Assembly (NCBI RefSeq): GCF_000015565.1
Contig: NC_008786.1
Location: forward strand, 5,134,501-5,198,500
Direction: 5' to 3'
Length of the DNA: 64,000 nucleotides
DNA from: Verminephrobacter eiseniae EF01-2
Lineage (GTDB): Bacteria; Pseudomonadota; Gammaproteobacteria; Burkholderiales; Burkholderiaceae_C
Both the position numbers and the translations under genes were made by a program. The notes beneath the pieces are model-generated. The model saw nothing but the letters and a program-made list of their open reading frames with translations, did no database searches and had not been told where the DNA came from. This document shows positions 34,453 through 43,499 of the stretch, piece by piece. Each line of letters starts with the position of its first letter. Positions within the stretch are counted from its first letter, which is position 1.

Positions 34453-35223
34453 GTGATCCCTGCCCACACCCTGGACCAACTCAAGACGCTGCGCCTGGAC
34501 GGCATGGTGGCCGCACTGAGCGACCAAGCCATCAGCAGCGCGGCGGCCGCGCTCGGCTTCGAGCAGCGGCTGAGCCTGCTCGTGCAGCGCGAGATCGACT
34601 GGCGCGATGACAAGCGTCTGACGCGCCTGCTCAAGTGCGCCAGGCTCAAGGTCAGCAGCGCCAGCATCGAAGACATCCTCTGGCGCGACTCGCACAACCT
34701 GGAGCGCAACCTGGTGACCTCGTTGGCCGGCTGCGACTGGGTGCGTCATGCGCGCACGGTCCTTCTGACGGGGGCCTCCGGCACGGGTAGAACCTGGCTC
34801 AGTTGCGCGCTGGCTCGGCAGGCGGCGCGTTGCGGCTTCAGCGTGCTGTACGCACGCACCACGCGCCTGATGCAGGAACTGCGCGTGGCCCACGGTGAAG
34901 GCGGCTTCGCCCGACGCCTGGCGCAGTTCGCCCGCGTGGACGTGCTGCTGCTGGACGACTTCGCCGGCGCGCCGATGGAGTCGGGCGAGCGAGGCGATCT
35001 GCTGGAGCTGCTGGATGACCGGGTCGGTGCGAAGGCGCCGCTGATCACCAGCCAGTTGACGGTCAACAAATGGCATGCCTGGCTGGACGACCCCACCGTC
35101 GCGGACGCGATCCTGGACCGCATCGTGCACTGCTCGCACCGCATTGCGCTGAAGGGGCCATCGCTTCGCAAGCGCGAGGATCAGGGCAAAGGCCACAGCC
35201 ACGAACCCGAGGAGCCAGAGTAG
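34453..35223 (+). CDS. istB: IstB, IS21-family ATPase helper
   Basis: 256 residues from GTG 34453, with AAGGAG upstream. The N-terminal region is HTLDQLKTLRLDGMVAALSDQ. The Walker A-like loop is GASGTGRTWLSCALA, where the usual Lys is Arg, and Walker B is VDVLLLDDFAG; then come QLTVNKWHAWLDDPTVADAILDRIVHCSHRIALKG with sensor residues. IstB is the AAA+ regulator that works with IstA in target choice. This is the only full-length istB in the window. Its Lys-to-Arg change is shared with the 51.7 kb copy. Confidence 0.88.
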   Translation: MIPAHTLDQLKTLRLDGMVAALSDQAISSAAAALGFEQRLSLLVQREIDWRDDKRLTRLLKCARLKVSSASIEDILWRDSHNLERNLVTSLAGCDWVRHARTVLLTGASGTGRTWLSCALARQAARCGFSVLYARTTRLMQELRVAHGEGGFARRLAQFARVDVLLLDDFAGAPMESGERGDLLELLDDRVGAKAPLITSQLTVNKWHAWLDDPTVADAILDRIVHCSHRIALKGPSLRKREDQGKGHSHEPEEPE

Positions 35224-35507
35224 TGAACATCGCTTCGCGCAGGACCGTGATTCACGACGATGCGGCCCTGAACACGACTTGCCCACCGCGGCGTGCGTTC
35301 GTCGCAAGCGACGCCCGCCGCCGTGGACAAGTCTGCATCGTTGAGGGAGCAAAAACCATCGCCTTCAGGCTGATGCCGGACACCTGAGCTACGATGATGC
35401 CAGGCACTCGCGCTCGTTGCGCCTGTCCGCCATCACGCTGAAACTGACCCTGCCCCCGAAAAACGTATCCCTTGCTGAGTGGTTCAATGCAAGCAAGGAA
35501 AACGGAA

Positions 35508-35801
35508 ATGACGAAGACAGTGCGGGCGCGCTACACGCTGGAATTCAAGCAGGAGGCAGTGCGACTGGTTCACGGCGGCCAGAGCATCGCAGCGGCGGCC
35601 AGGACGCTGGGCGTGGTGGAACAGACGCTGTTCAACTGGGTCAAGGCGGATCGCCTGGGCAAGCTCACAGGCGCTGACAGCAAGGCAGTGAGCGTCGAGC
35701 AGATGGAGATCAGCCGGCTGCGCGCGGAGCTGGCACGCGTGAAGATGGAGCGTGACATCCTGGGAAAAGCGACGGCGTACTTCGCGAAGGCGCAGAGCTG
35801 A
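35508..35801 (+). CDS. IS3-family OrfA (transposase DNA-binding part)
   Basis: 97 residues. Helix-turn-helix YTLEFKQEAVRLVHGGQSIAAAARTLGVVEQTLFNWVK, then a leucine-zipper-like tail VEQMEISRLRAELARVKMERDILGKATAYFAKAQS. ATG 35508 follows GGAAAACGGAA. Its 3' end overlaps the upstream-extended orfB frame, where a -1 frameshift produces the OrfAB transposase. Confidence 0.93.
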   Translation: MTKTVRARYTLEFKQEAVRLVHGGQSIAAAARTLGVVEQTLFNWVKADRLGKLTGADSKAVSVEQMEISRLRAELARVKMERDILGKATAYFAKAQS

Positions 35802-35845
35802 AGTACGCCTTCATTCACCGCAACCGCCAGGCGTGGCCGATCTCT

Positions 35846-36694
35846 GTGCAGTGCCGAGTCCTGCAGGCCAGCATCACCGGCTACCACGAACACTTCGTTC
35901 GTAGAGCCAGCGCGGCCCAGCGGCACCATCTCAGCGACGACGCGCTGCTGGTGCACATCGAGGTGATCCACGCCGAAACGCGGGGCGGCTACGGCTGGCC
36001 GCGCACGTGGAAGGAACTGCTGGCCAGGGGCATCCGGGTGGGCAAGGAGCGGGTGCGCAAGCTCATGCAACTGCACGGCATCCAGGCCAAGGGCAAGCGC
36101 CGCTTCAAGGTCACCACGGACAGCAAGCATGACCTGCCGATCGCCCCCAATCTGCTGGATCGGCAGTTCGATGTGGCCGAACCCGACAAGGTCTGGGTGG
36201 GCGACATCACCTACATCGCAACCGACGAAGGCTGGCTGTTCCTGGCCGTGGTGATCGACCTGTTCAGCCGCCAGGTGGTGGGCTGGTCACTGCGCCAGGA
36301 CATGACGCGCGACATCGTCATCGATGCTGTGCGCATGGCCTGGTTCAAGCGCCATCCGCGCAAGCATGCCGGGCTGATCTTCCACAGCGACCGGGGCAGC
36401 CAATACGCCAGCGAGGACTTCAGGGACGTGCTCGTCCAGTGCGGCATCACGGCCTCGATGAGCCGCAAGGGCAACTGCTGGGACAACGCCTGCAGCGAGA
36501 CCCTGTTCGGTTCGTTGAAGGTGGAGCGACTGCATGGGCAGCGCTTCGTGACGCGGCGCCAGGCCAAGGACGAGGTCATCGCCTGGGTACTCTGGTACAA
36601 CCGCACCCGGCTACACTCCACGCTGGCGTACGTCAGCCCGGCGCGGTTCGAGCAAGACTGGCATGCGGCTCAGGCCAAGCAAGCCAATTCGTGA
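35846..36694 (+). CDS. IS3-family OrfB (DDE transposase catalytic part)
   Basis: 282 residues from the first ATG; the frame is open further upstream (AELKYAFIHRNRQAWPISVQCRVL) to allow fusion to OrfA. Integrase core with VWVGDITYIATDEGWLFLAVVIDLFSRQVVGW (first Asp), FHSDRGSQYAS (second Asp) and NCWDNACSETLFGSLKVE (Glu). All three catalytic residues are present, so this copy looks active. Confidence 0.94.
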   Translation: MQCRVLQASITGYHEHFVRRASAAQRHHLSDDALLVHIEVIHAETRGGYGWPRTWKELLARGIRVGKERVRKLMQLHGIQAKGKRRFKVTTDSKHDLPIAPNLLDRQFDVAEPDKVWVGDITYIATDEGWLFLAVVIDLFSRQVVGWSLRQDMTRDIVIDAVRMAWFKRHPRKHAGLIFHSDRGSQYASEDFRDVLVQCGITASMSRKGNCWDNACSETLFGSLKVERLHGQRFVTRRQAKDEVIAWVLWYNRTRLHSTLAYVSPARFEQDWHAAQAKQANS

Positions 36695-36756
36695 CTCCGC
36701 TATGGGGTACGGATTCCAGGGGCAAGGTCACGATCGCTTTCGGTGCTGGTTGCCAT

Positions 36757-37789
36757 CTAAGAAGGCCTGGCCAGCGAAGCCGTTCCCTCGGGCATGAACA
36801 GCATCGCCCGCGGCAGGCCCAGCACTGCCTCCATCTCGGGAGCAATCTGGCCCTCCATCGCGATGCGCGTGAGGTTCTCGACTTCCTTCGGCAGCTTGCC
36901 GAGCTCGCCTTCGCGGTAGGACAGATAGAAGGACCGAGAAGGACCGCTTGAGCAATCCATACGGCCGGCCCTTGATCCGCAACGATTCGAGCGGCACCAT
37001 GCGCAGCTCCGGCGCGAAGTGACGCGACTGCCACAGGCACATCGGCGTCGTGATCGCGAAGCCGAGTCCGGCGGCGACCAGGCTCAGCAACGGGTCGGTG
37101 GTGTCGAACTCGCAGGTCCGCTCGAGCTGGTCGCCGTGTCGCGCGAGGAACGCATCGATGTCGTCGCCGATGGTCGAGCGCGCGCTGTAGCGAATGAGCG
37201 GCAGCTTGCGGCCCAGGTCCGAGAAGGAACAGAAGGCGTCGAAGGCGTAGTCGCGCGGCATCACGAGCACGTACTGCTCGGTGAAGATCGGCGTGTGGCC
37301 GACGCCGCTGCCGGCCATGCTGGTCGCGGTGGTGATCATGAGGTCGAGTTGCCGATTGACGAACTGCGACGTCAGCGACGGCGTCAAGCCCGACCACAGC
37401 CGCACCTGCTGCGTGGTGCTCGACAGGGCGCGGTACAGCACCGGCCCCACCGCCGCGGCGAACGAATCGACGCAGCCCAGGCGCACGACGGACCGCCTCG
37501 CGCGGCTGATGCCGCGCACGTTTTCGAGCATCTCGTCGGCGCCCTTGAGCAGCTCGGTACTGGTTTCGTAGAGGCGCTGGCCGGCGAGCGTGACCTTGGC
37601 CGGTCGCGTGCCGCGGTCGAGCAGGTCGGTGCCGAGCTTGCCCTCGAGCATCTTGACGCGCATCGACACGGCCGCCTGCGACAGGCCGAGCCGCCGGGCC
37701 GCATGCGACACGGATTCCGACTCGACAACCGCGACCCAGGCACCGAGAAGCCCCCAGTCGGGATAGTCGTTGGTCGGCTCGTCGTTCAT
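36757..37789 (-). pseudogene. LysR-family regulator, frameshifted by a 10-bp duplication
   Basis: The N-terminal helix-turn-helix (LLGAWVAVVESESVSHAARRLGLSQAAVSMRVKMLEGKLG) and most of the effector domain are normal. At about 36927-36946 the unit GGTCCTTCTC (minus strand) is present twice in tandem. Removing one unit restores GRPYGLLKRSF-YLSYREGELGKLPKEVE, which continues to a normal stop at 36757. As it stands, translation changes frame after KRSF and ends in an arginine-rich tail at 36728. It is divergent from the P5CDH-type gene, 153 bp away, and would have regulated it. The last 60 residues are altered, so loss of function is likely. Confidence 0.85.
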
Positions 37790-37942
37790 GCACTCGTCCG
37801 GGTTTCGGTCATCGATTCACCGATGGGGCCATCGGCAATACTGCTGCAATGCATCAATGCTGCTGATGATCAGGATGTCGCCTGCCCATGCTTGGAAACT
37901 GCCAGTTTGCCTGTCGAACTTTGCCTTGCGCATGAGGATTCC

Positions 37943-39541
37943 ATGAACTCCCGCTCCCTCTTTCCCCGTCCCGAGAACGAGCCGACGTGCAACTACGCGG
38001 AAGGCACCGACGCACTGACGAAACTCCGGACGCATCTCGCCGACCGCACCGTGGTCGAGATCCCCGCGGTCGTGGGCGGCAAGAAGATCTTCTCGGACGA
38101 CGTCGAAATCATCCATGCGCCGCACGACCGCAGCCGCGTCCTGGCCCGCGTACATCGGCCGAGCCAAGCGCAAGTGGACGACGCGATCCGCAGCAACCTC
38201 GAGGCCGCGCACGATTGGTCGCGCATGGACTTCGCCGACCGGGCTGCCATCATGCATCGCGCCGCCGGCATCGTGCGCGGGCGGCTGCGCCACCGCATCA
38301 ACGCGGCGACCATGCTGGGCCAGAGCAAGACCCTCGACGAGGCCGAGGCCGACAGCGCCTGCGAGCTGATCGACTTCCTGCACTTCAACACCTTCAACGC
38401 GCAGCAGATCGTGACGGACCAGCCGCTGTCGGTGCAGGACGCGCAGAACCGCTGCGACTGGCGTCCGCTCGAAGGCTTCGTCTACGCGGTGTCGCCCTTC
38501 AACTTCACGGCGATCGGCACCAACCTCAGCTGCGCACCGGCGCTCATGGGCAACACGGTGCTGTGGAAACCGTCGAACAAGTCGACCTGGTCCAACTACC
38601 TGTTCTTCGAAGCGCTCGAGGAAGCCGGCCTGCCGCCGGGCGTCATCAACTTCGTGCCTGGCGAGGCCTCGCTCGTCACCGACGCGGTGTTCGCATCACG
38701 GCACTTCGCGGGTCTGCACTTCACGGGCTCGTCGGAGGTCTTCCGCTCGCTCTGGAAGCGCGCCGCCACAGGCATCGCCGCTTATCGCACCTTCCCCCGG
38801 ATCGTCGGCGAGACCGGCGGCAAGGACTTCGTGCTCGTGCATCGCTCGGCCGATGCCCGCGAGGTCGCCGTCGCGCTGCTCAAGGGCTCATTCGGCTACC
38901 AGGGCCAGAAGTGCAGCGCCGCATCGCGCGCCTACATGCCCGCCAGCCTCTGGCCCAAGGTCAAGTCGATCCTGTGCGACCTGATGGCGCAGGTGCGCAT
39001 CGGCGACGTGGCCGACGTGTCCACCTTCATGGGCGCCGTGATCGACCAGAACTCGTATCGCCGTCTGGGCGATGCGCTCGGTGCCGCCAAGGCCGATTCG
39101 CAGGTCAAGGTGGTGGCGGGCGGCACCTTCCAGGACGAGGTCGGCTATTTCGTGCAGCCGACCGTGCTGCAGGTCGAGGACCCGAGCCATCGGCTCATGA
39201 AGGACGAGTTGTTCGGGCCGGTGCTGTCGGTGTTCGAGTACCCCGATTCGGCCTGGACCGAAGTGCTGGAGGCGGTCGACTCGGTATCCGACTATGCGCT
39301 GACCGGCTCGATCTTCTGCACCGACCGTGCCGCGCTCAAGCAGGCGCAGGACGCGCTACTGCATGCGGCCGGCAACCTCTACCTCAACGACAAGCCGACG
39401 GGCGCGATCGTGGGCCAGCAGCCCTTCGGCGGAGGCCGTGCGAGCGGTACCAACGACAAGGCCGGTTCGTGGATGAACCTGCTGCGCTGGACCTCGCCGC
39501 GCGTGGTCAAGGAAACCTACGCGCCGCCGCGCGGTCTCTGA
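37943..39541 (+). CDS. pruA: L-glutamate gamma-semialdehyde (1-pyrroline-5-carboxylate) dehydrogenase
   Basis: 532 residues of the aldehyde dehydrogenase superfamily, P5CDH subgroup, marked by AATMLGQSKTLDEAEADSACELIDFLHFN, SPFNFTAIGTNL, ETGGKDFVLVH (catalytic Glu) and GYQGQKCSAASRAY (nucleophile Cys324). It oxidises glutamate semialdehyde to glutamate with NAD+. ATG 37943 is preceded by GAGGA. The C-terminal FGGGRASGTNDKAGSWMNLLRW is also specific to the subgroup. Here it stands alone, not fused to proline dehydrogenase, and heads a block of glutamate-feeding enzymes. Confidence 0.92.
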   Translation: MNSRSLFPRPENEPTCNYAEGTDALTKLRTHLADRTVVEIPAVVGGKKIFSDDVEIIHAPHDRSRVLARVHRPSQAQVDDAIRSNLEAAHDWSRMDFADRAAIMHRAAGIVRGRLRHRINAATMLGQSKTLDEAEADSACELIDFLHFNTFNAQQIVTDQPLSVQDAQNRCDWRPLEGFVYAVSPFNFTAIGTNLSCAPALMGNTVLWKPSNKSTWSNYLFFEALEEAGLPPGVINFVPGEASLVTDAVFASRHFAGLHFTGSSEVFRSLWKRAATGIAAYRTFPRIVGETGGKDFVLVHRSADAREVAVALLKGSFGYQGQKCSAASRAYMPASLWPKVKSILCDLMAQVRIGDVADVSTFMGAVIDQNSYRRLGDALGAAKADSQVKVVAGGTFQDEVGYFVQPTVLQVEDPSHRLMKDELFGPVLSVFEYPDSAWTEVLEAVDSVSDYALTGSIFCTDRAALKQAQDALLHAAGNLYLNDKPTGAIVGQQPFGGGRASGTNDKAGSWMNLLRWTSPRVVKETYAPPRGL

Positions 39542-39563
39542 GGCTTCGCCGCTTCGAGCAGAC

Positions 39564-39579
39564 GGGCCCTTTGGGGCCC
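39564..39579 (+). terminator. Intrinsic terminator candidate after pruA
   Basis: GGGCCC-TTTG-GGGCCC hairpin followed by TTTGCATTTC, 22 bp after the stop. The remaining 240 bp to the next gene carry no recognised feature. Confidence 0.5.
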
Positions 39580-39820
39580 TTTGCATTTCTGGCGCTCTCG
39601 CACTCAGGGAAAATACGCATGGCGCCAGCGCGCCGATGACTGCGATTGGTGCGTCTCCACCCCAATTCGGGTCGGATTGATCAAGGCCCCTGATGCAGAT
39701 GATCATAGCGGCAGATGCTGAAAGAGCGACGTCGTTCGCCACTTATGTTCGGCGCATCGAGACGGAATCGCCTGCGCTTGGCCGGAACTTCCACCACCGA
39801 CCTCAGCCCATCGACCACCC

Positions 39821-40717
39821 ATGAACGTGACCCACAAGTACGCCGGCATCCTCACCGCGGTCCCCACGCCGCTGACTTCGGACCTGCAGGTTGACACCCG
39901 CCCGTTGAGCGCCCACGTGCGCCGCATGGTCGAGGCGGGAAGCCGCGGCATCGTGCCGCTGGGCGGGACCGGCGAGTACACCTCGCTGTCGTTCGACCAG
40001 CGCCTGTCGGTGGTCGAGGCCTCGCTCGAAGCCGCCAGCGGCGCGACCGCCGTCATCCCCGGCATCCTGTCGCCGGGCATCGGCGACGCGATCGACAACG
40101 CCAAGGCCTTCGTCCGGGCGGGCGCGAAGGCGTTGATGGTCGTCACGCCCTACTACTTCAGGCCGACGCAGGACGGCATCGTCGAGTACTTCGAGCGCTT
40201 CTCGAACGAGGTTGACGCCGACATCATCCTCTACGAGATTCCCTACCGCACCGGCGTGTCGCTGAACTTCCAGACCGTGGACCGGCTGGCAGGCCTGACG
40301 CGCGTGGTCGGCATCAAGGCCTGCAATCCCGATCTCGCGCAGCAGATGCGCGTGGCCGAACTCGCGGCTTCCAAGATCGCGATCCTCACAGGCGAGGAAG
40401 ACGTCATGCCGTTGCACGTCGCGATGGGCGCGGTCGGCGCGGTCATCACCAGCTCCAACCTGCTGCCTCGCCAATGGGACCGCGTGCTCGAGCTCGGCCT
40501 CGCCGGCAAGCTGCAGGAGTCGATCGCCCTGCATGCCACGCTGCGTCCGCTCATCGACGCGGTCTTCGCCGAACCCAATCCCGCGCCCATGAAGGCCGCG
40601 ATGGACTTCCTCGGCTGGGGCATGGGCTGCGACGTCCTGCCACCGATGAAGCAGGCCAGCGCGAAGATCAAGGAGCGCATCGCCCAGGTGCTCCCGCCGC
40701 TGCGCGATCGCGAATAA
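39821..40717 (+). CDS. DapA-family (dihydrodipicolinate synthase/N-acetylneuraminate lyase) aldolase
   Basis: 298 residues, TIM barrel. VPTPLTSDLQVDTRPLSAHVRRMVEAGSRGIVPLGGTGEYTSLS holds the GGTGE pyruvate-carboxylate-binding loop; the Tyr is in ILYEIPYRTGV and the Schiff-base Lys166 in VGIKAC. The family does retro-aldol, dehydration or deamination steps on 2-keto acids. With an amino-acid oxidase and an ALDH nearby, a 4-hydroxyproline- or keto-deoxy-acid-like route is possible, but lysine synthesis is unlikely in this context. ATG 39821 is 24 bp upstream of the start of the conserved ILTAVPTP core. Confidence 0.88.
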   Translation: MNVTHKYAGILTAVPTPLTSDLQVDTRPLSAHVRRMVEAGSRGIVPLGGTGEYTSLSFDQRLSVVEASLEAASGATAVIPGILSPGIGDAIDNAKAFVRAGAKALMVVTPYYFRPTQDGIVEYFERFSNEVDADIILYEIPYRTGVSLNFQTVDRLAGLTRVVGIKACNPDLAQQMRVAELAASKIAILTGEEDVMPLHVAMGAVGAVITSSNLLPRQWDRVLELGLAGKLQESIALHATLRPLIDAVFAEPNPAPMKAAMDFLGWGMGCDVLPPMKQASAKIKERIAQVLPPLRDRE

Positions 40718-40747
40718 CCCGTTTCCGTCAACCCTCTCAAGGTGGTC

Positions 40748-41821
40748 ATGATGTCTTCTCCTATTCCTACGAATCACGGTCGTCGCAAGTTCCTGCAGAC
40801 CACGGGCGCAGCGGCCGCATCGGCAGCGATCGGTCTGCCGATGCTGGCCACGCCGCGCCGTGCATCCGCCGCCGAGAAGCTGGTCGTCGTCAGCTGGGGC
40901 GGCAACTACCGCACCGCCGTGGAAGAGGCGCTCGTGCGCCCCTTCGAGAAGGAATTCGGCGTCGCCGTTACGCTGGTCGACACGCCGGACCTCGCTAAAG
41001 TCAAGGCGCAGGTCATGACCAAGAACGTCGAATGGGACGTCTTCGACGCGGTCGGCCCGATGGCCATGACCGGATCGAAGGCCGGCTACTGGGAGACGCT
41101 GGACCCGGCGCTCTTCGACCGCAACGATCTGGTCGCACCGATGACCAAGGAAGCCGTGCCCTTCTACGGCTTCACCGGCGGCATCTTCTGGGATGCCAAG
41201 AAGTTCCCGGAAGGCAAGGCACCGCAAACCTTCGCCGACTACTTTGACGTGACGAAATTCCCCGGCAAGCGCACGCTGCGCAACCGCGCGAGCGAGACGC
41301 TCGAGATCGCGCTGTTGGCCGACGGCGTGGCGCCGGACAAGATGTACCCGCTCGACGTTCCGCGTGCCTTCAAGGCCCTTGAGCGCATCAAGCCGCACAT
41401 CGCGAAGTGGGTCGACCAGACGCCGCAGACCACGTCGCTGGTCGAAACCGGCGAAGTGGACTACAGCTACACCTACGCGACCCGCGCCAAGGCATCGCAG
41501 GAGTCGGGCAAGCCGACGCAGTTCTCCTTCAAGCAGAACCTGATCGGCCTCGAGTACCTGGTCGTGCTCAAAGGCGCGCCGAACAAGGCGAACGCGATGA
41601 AGTACGTCCAGTTCGCGCTGCGTCCCGACCGCCAGGCCGCGCTGATGGACCTGCACGGCAATACGCCGGCGAGCAAGAAGGCGCGCGCGCTGATGAAGCC
41701 CGGGGTGAGCAAGTGGCTGTCCGACCCGCAGAACAAGAACAACCTGCTGAGCAACGACGCCTGGTGGGCCGACCACTACGACGAACTCACGCTGAAGTTC
41801 AAAGAGTGGGTCCTGAGCTGA
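40748..41821 (+). CDS. Polyamine-type ABC substrate-binding protein (PotD-like)
   Basis: About 357 residues. A Tat-like leader GRRKFLQTTGAAAASAAIGLPMLATPRRASAAE is followed by KLVVVSWGGNYRTAVEEALVRPFEKEFGVAV, the spermidine/putrescine-binding-type fold (PF13416). The start is ATG 40748 or 40751, 5-8 bp after AAGG. It is first in a PotDBCA-like set (40748-44639). The ligand could be a polyamine, an amino acid or an opine-like compound. Confidence 0.9.
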   Translation: MMSSPIPTNHGRRKFLQTTGAAAASAAIGLPMLATPRRASAAEKLVVVSWGGNYRTAVEEALVRPFEKEFGVAVTLVDTPDLAKVKAQVMTKNVEWDVFDAVGPMAMTGSKAGYWETLDPALFDRNDLVAPMTKEAVPFYGFTGGIFWDAKKFPEGKAPQTFADYFDVTKFPGKRTLRNRASETLEIALLADGVAPDKMYPLDVPRAFKALERIKPHIAKWVDQTPQTTSLVETGEVDYSYTYATRAKASQESGKPTQFSFKQNLIGLEYLVVLKGAPNKANAMKYVQFALRPDRQAALMDLHGNTPASKKARALMKPGVSKWLSDPQNKNNLLSNDAWWADHYDELTLKFKEWVLS

Positions 41822-41828
41822 TCGACCG

Positions 41829-42668
41829 ATGAACGCGCGCAAAGAGGGCTGGATCTACGTCGGTCCCGCCACCCTGTTCCTCTTCCTGGTGATGCTGGTC
41901 CCGCTCGCGTACGTCGCGTACACGAGCGTGACCAACGCCGGCGGAGACTTCAGCCTGGCTTCCTACCATCGGTTGTTCTCCAGTGACCTCTTCAAGCGGA
42001 CACTGGGAACCACCTTCCAGATCAGCATCCTCGCATCGCTGTGCAGCCTCGCGCTGGGCTATCCGATCGCGCTGCATCTGGCACGGCAGACGCCCCGCAT
42101 GCGCGCGATCTACATGGTCCTGGTGCTGGTGCCCTTCTGGACCAGCATCCTCGTCAAGAGCTACGCCTTCACCGTGCTGCTGGGGCGCGCGGGGCTGGTC
42201 AACCAGCTCCTGTCTTTCGTGTCGGGCAGCACGGTGCAGCTGCCGATGCTCTTCAACCGATTCGGCGTGATGGTCGGCATGACGAACTACCTGATTCCCT
42301 TCATCGTCTTCCCCGTGCTCGCCAGCCTGCTCGCGATCGACAAGTCGCTGTACCGCGCCTCGGAGATCATGGGCGCGAAGCCGCCCCGCATCTTCTTTCG
42401 GATCACCCTGCCGCTGAGCCTGCCAGGCGTCGCAGCGGGCGTGCTAAGCACCACCGTCATGTCGATGGGCTTCTTCGTCATTCCCGCGCTGCTCGGCGGA
42501 CGCCAGGACGTGATGATGTCGAACCTCGTCGACTTCTACACCCGCGAGACGATGGACTGGAACATGGCGTCGGCCATCGGCGTCATCCTGCTGGGCATCG
42601 TCACGCTGGCCGCCATCCTCGCCGACCAGGCGAAGCGGTTCGGCAGCCGCCCCGGGGTGCCGGCATGA
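41829..42668 (+). CDS. ABC transporter permease (PotB-like)
   Basis: 279 residues with six membrane segments. It starts GWIYVGPATLFLFLVMLVPLAYVAYTS and has the EAA loop DKSLYRASEIMGAKPPRIFFRITLPLSLPGVAAGV, characteristic of the PotB/PhnU group. It overlaps the second permease by ATGA and forms the inner-membrane channel with it. Confidence 0.92.
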   Translation: MNARKEGWIYVGPATLFLFLVMLVPLAYVAYTSVTNAGGDFSLASYHRLFSSDLFKRTLGTTFQISILASLCSLALGYPIALHLARQTPRMRAIYMVLVLVPFWTSILVKSYAFTVLLGRAGLVNQLLSFVSGSTVQLPMLFNRFGVMVGMTNYLIPFIVFPVLASLLAIDKSLYRASEIMGAKPPRIFFRITLPLSLPGVAAGVLSTTVMSMGFFVIPALLGGRQDVMMSNLVDFYTRETMDWNMASAIGVILLGIVTLAAILADQAKRFGSRPGVPA

Positions 42669-43495
42669 GCACATCGGCATCGCGCGGCGTGATCGATCGC
42701 CAGGGCAACTTCTACGGCGGCGTGCGCAACCTGCTGGCCGTCTTCGTCTACGCGTTCATCTTGGTACCGACGCTGATCGTTATCCCGATCTCCTTCGGCG
42801 GGTCGGGCGAGCTGTCCTTTCCGCCGCGGGTCTGGACCCTCGACCTCTACGGCCAGCTCTTCTCGTCCACGCCATGGATGGCGTCGATCCTGCAGAGCCT
42901 GAAGGTCGCGGTCATCACAACGATCGTGTCGATGCTGATCGGCATCCCGGCCTCGTACGGCCTGGTGCGCTTCGAGTTCCCCGGCAAGAAGCTGGTCATG
43001 CTGCTGCTGATGAGCCCGATCCTCGTGCCCGTCATTGTGATCTCGCTCGGTCTGTACCTTTACCTGTCGCGACTCCAGGTCGTCGGCACGACCATCGGCC
43101 TCGTGGCGAGCCATACCGCCTACGTCGTGCCGTTCATGATGATGACCGTGATGGCAGGCGTGCGAAAGCTCGACCCCGCGCTGGAGTTCGCGGCGACCAT
43201 CATGGGCGCCAGCCGCTCGACCGTGTTCTTCAAGGTCGTGCTGCCGCAGCTCAAGCCGTCGCTCCTGGCGGGCGCGCTGTTCGCGTTCCTGGTCTCGTTC
43301 GACGAGGTCGTGATCGCCTGGTTCCTGACCAGCCCGTCGACCACCACGCTGCCCGTCAAGATGTACAGCAGCATCCAGTGGGACATTTCCCCCGTGATTG
43401 CCGCGGTCTCCGCGTTGCTCACGGCCCTGTCGTTCGTCTTCTGCTGCATCTCCGTCTTGTTCCAGCCGGCGGCGCCGAGCGACGGCAATCCCTGA
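42665..43495 (+). CDS. ABC transporter permease (PotC-like)
   Basis: 276 residues. AVFVYAFILVPTLIVIPISFGGSGELSFPP at the N-terminus and the EAA loop DPALEFAATIMGASRSTVFFKVVLPQLKPSLLAGALFAFLVSFDEVVIAWFL identify the PotC group. It is translationally coupled to the preceding permease, and the ATPase gene follows after 4 bp. Confidence 0.92.
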   Translation: MSTSASRGVIDRQGNFYGGVRNLLAVFVYAFILVPTLIVIPISFGGSGELSFPPRVWTLDLYGQLFSSTPWMASILQSLKVAVITTIVSMLIGIPASYGLVRFEFPGKKLVMLLLMSPILVPVIVISLGLYLYLSRLQVVGTTIGLVASHTAYVVPFMMMTVMAGVRKLDPALEFAATIMGASRSTVFFKVVLPQLKPSLLAGALFAFLVSFDEVVIAWFLTSPSTTTLPVKMYSSIQWDISPVIAAVSALLTALSFVFCCISVLFQPAAPSDGNP

Positions 43496-43499
43496 CACC

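Larger units (their letters stand above)
34131..35444 (+). mobile_element. IS21-family element, partial copy (3' istA, istB, right end)
   Basis: From 34131 the DNA matches the istA 3' part of the element at 50010 nearly base for base and continues through a full-length istB. A short 42-bp piece of the 92-bp terminus (35403-35444) ends it, and the IS3-family copy is inserted there. The 5' part of istA and the left end are missing, so it is immobile by itself. Between istB and the terminus (35224-35402) there is no gene. Confidence 0.8.
35445..36730 (+). mobile_element. IS3-family element, complete copy (1286 bp)
   Basis: Imperfect inverted ends TGACCCTGCCCCC / GGGGCAAGGTCA, two overlapping frames and DDE orfB. 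It inserted into the right end of the IS21 copy. The flanking triplets are AAC and CGA, so there is no target duplication. The right-hand flank is therefore not the original neighbour, which points to recombination or deletion next to this copy. Confidence 0.93.

Noticed and set aside
39803..41842. A 679-codon open frame on the minus strand
   Set aside because: It lies opposite the DapA-like and PotD-like genes, is rich in Arg, His and Leu with no motif, and the sense strand has clear families. It is a chance frame in G+C-rich DNA.
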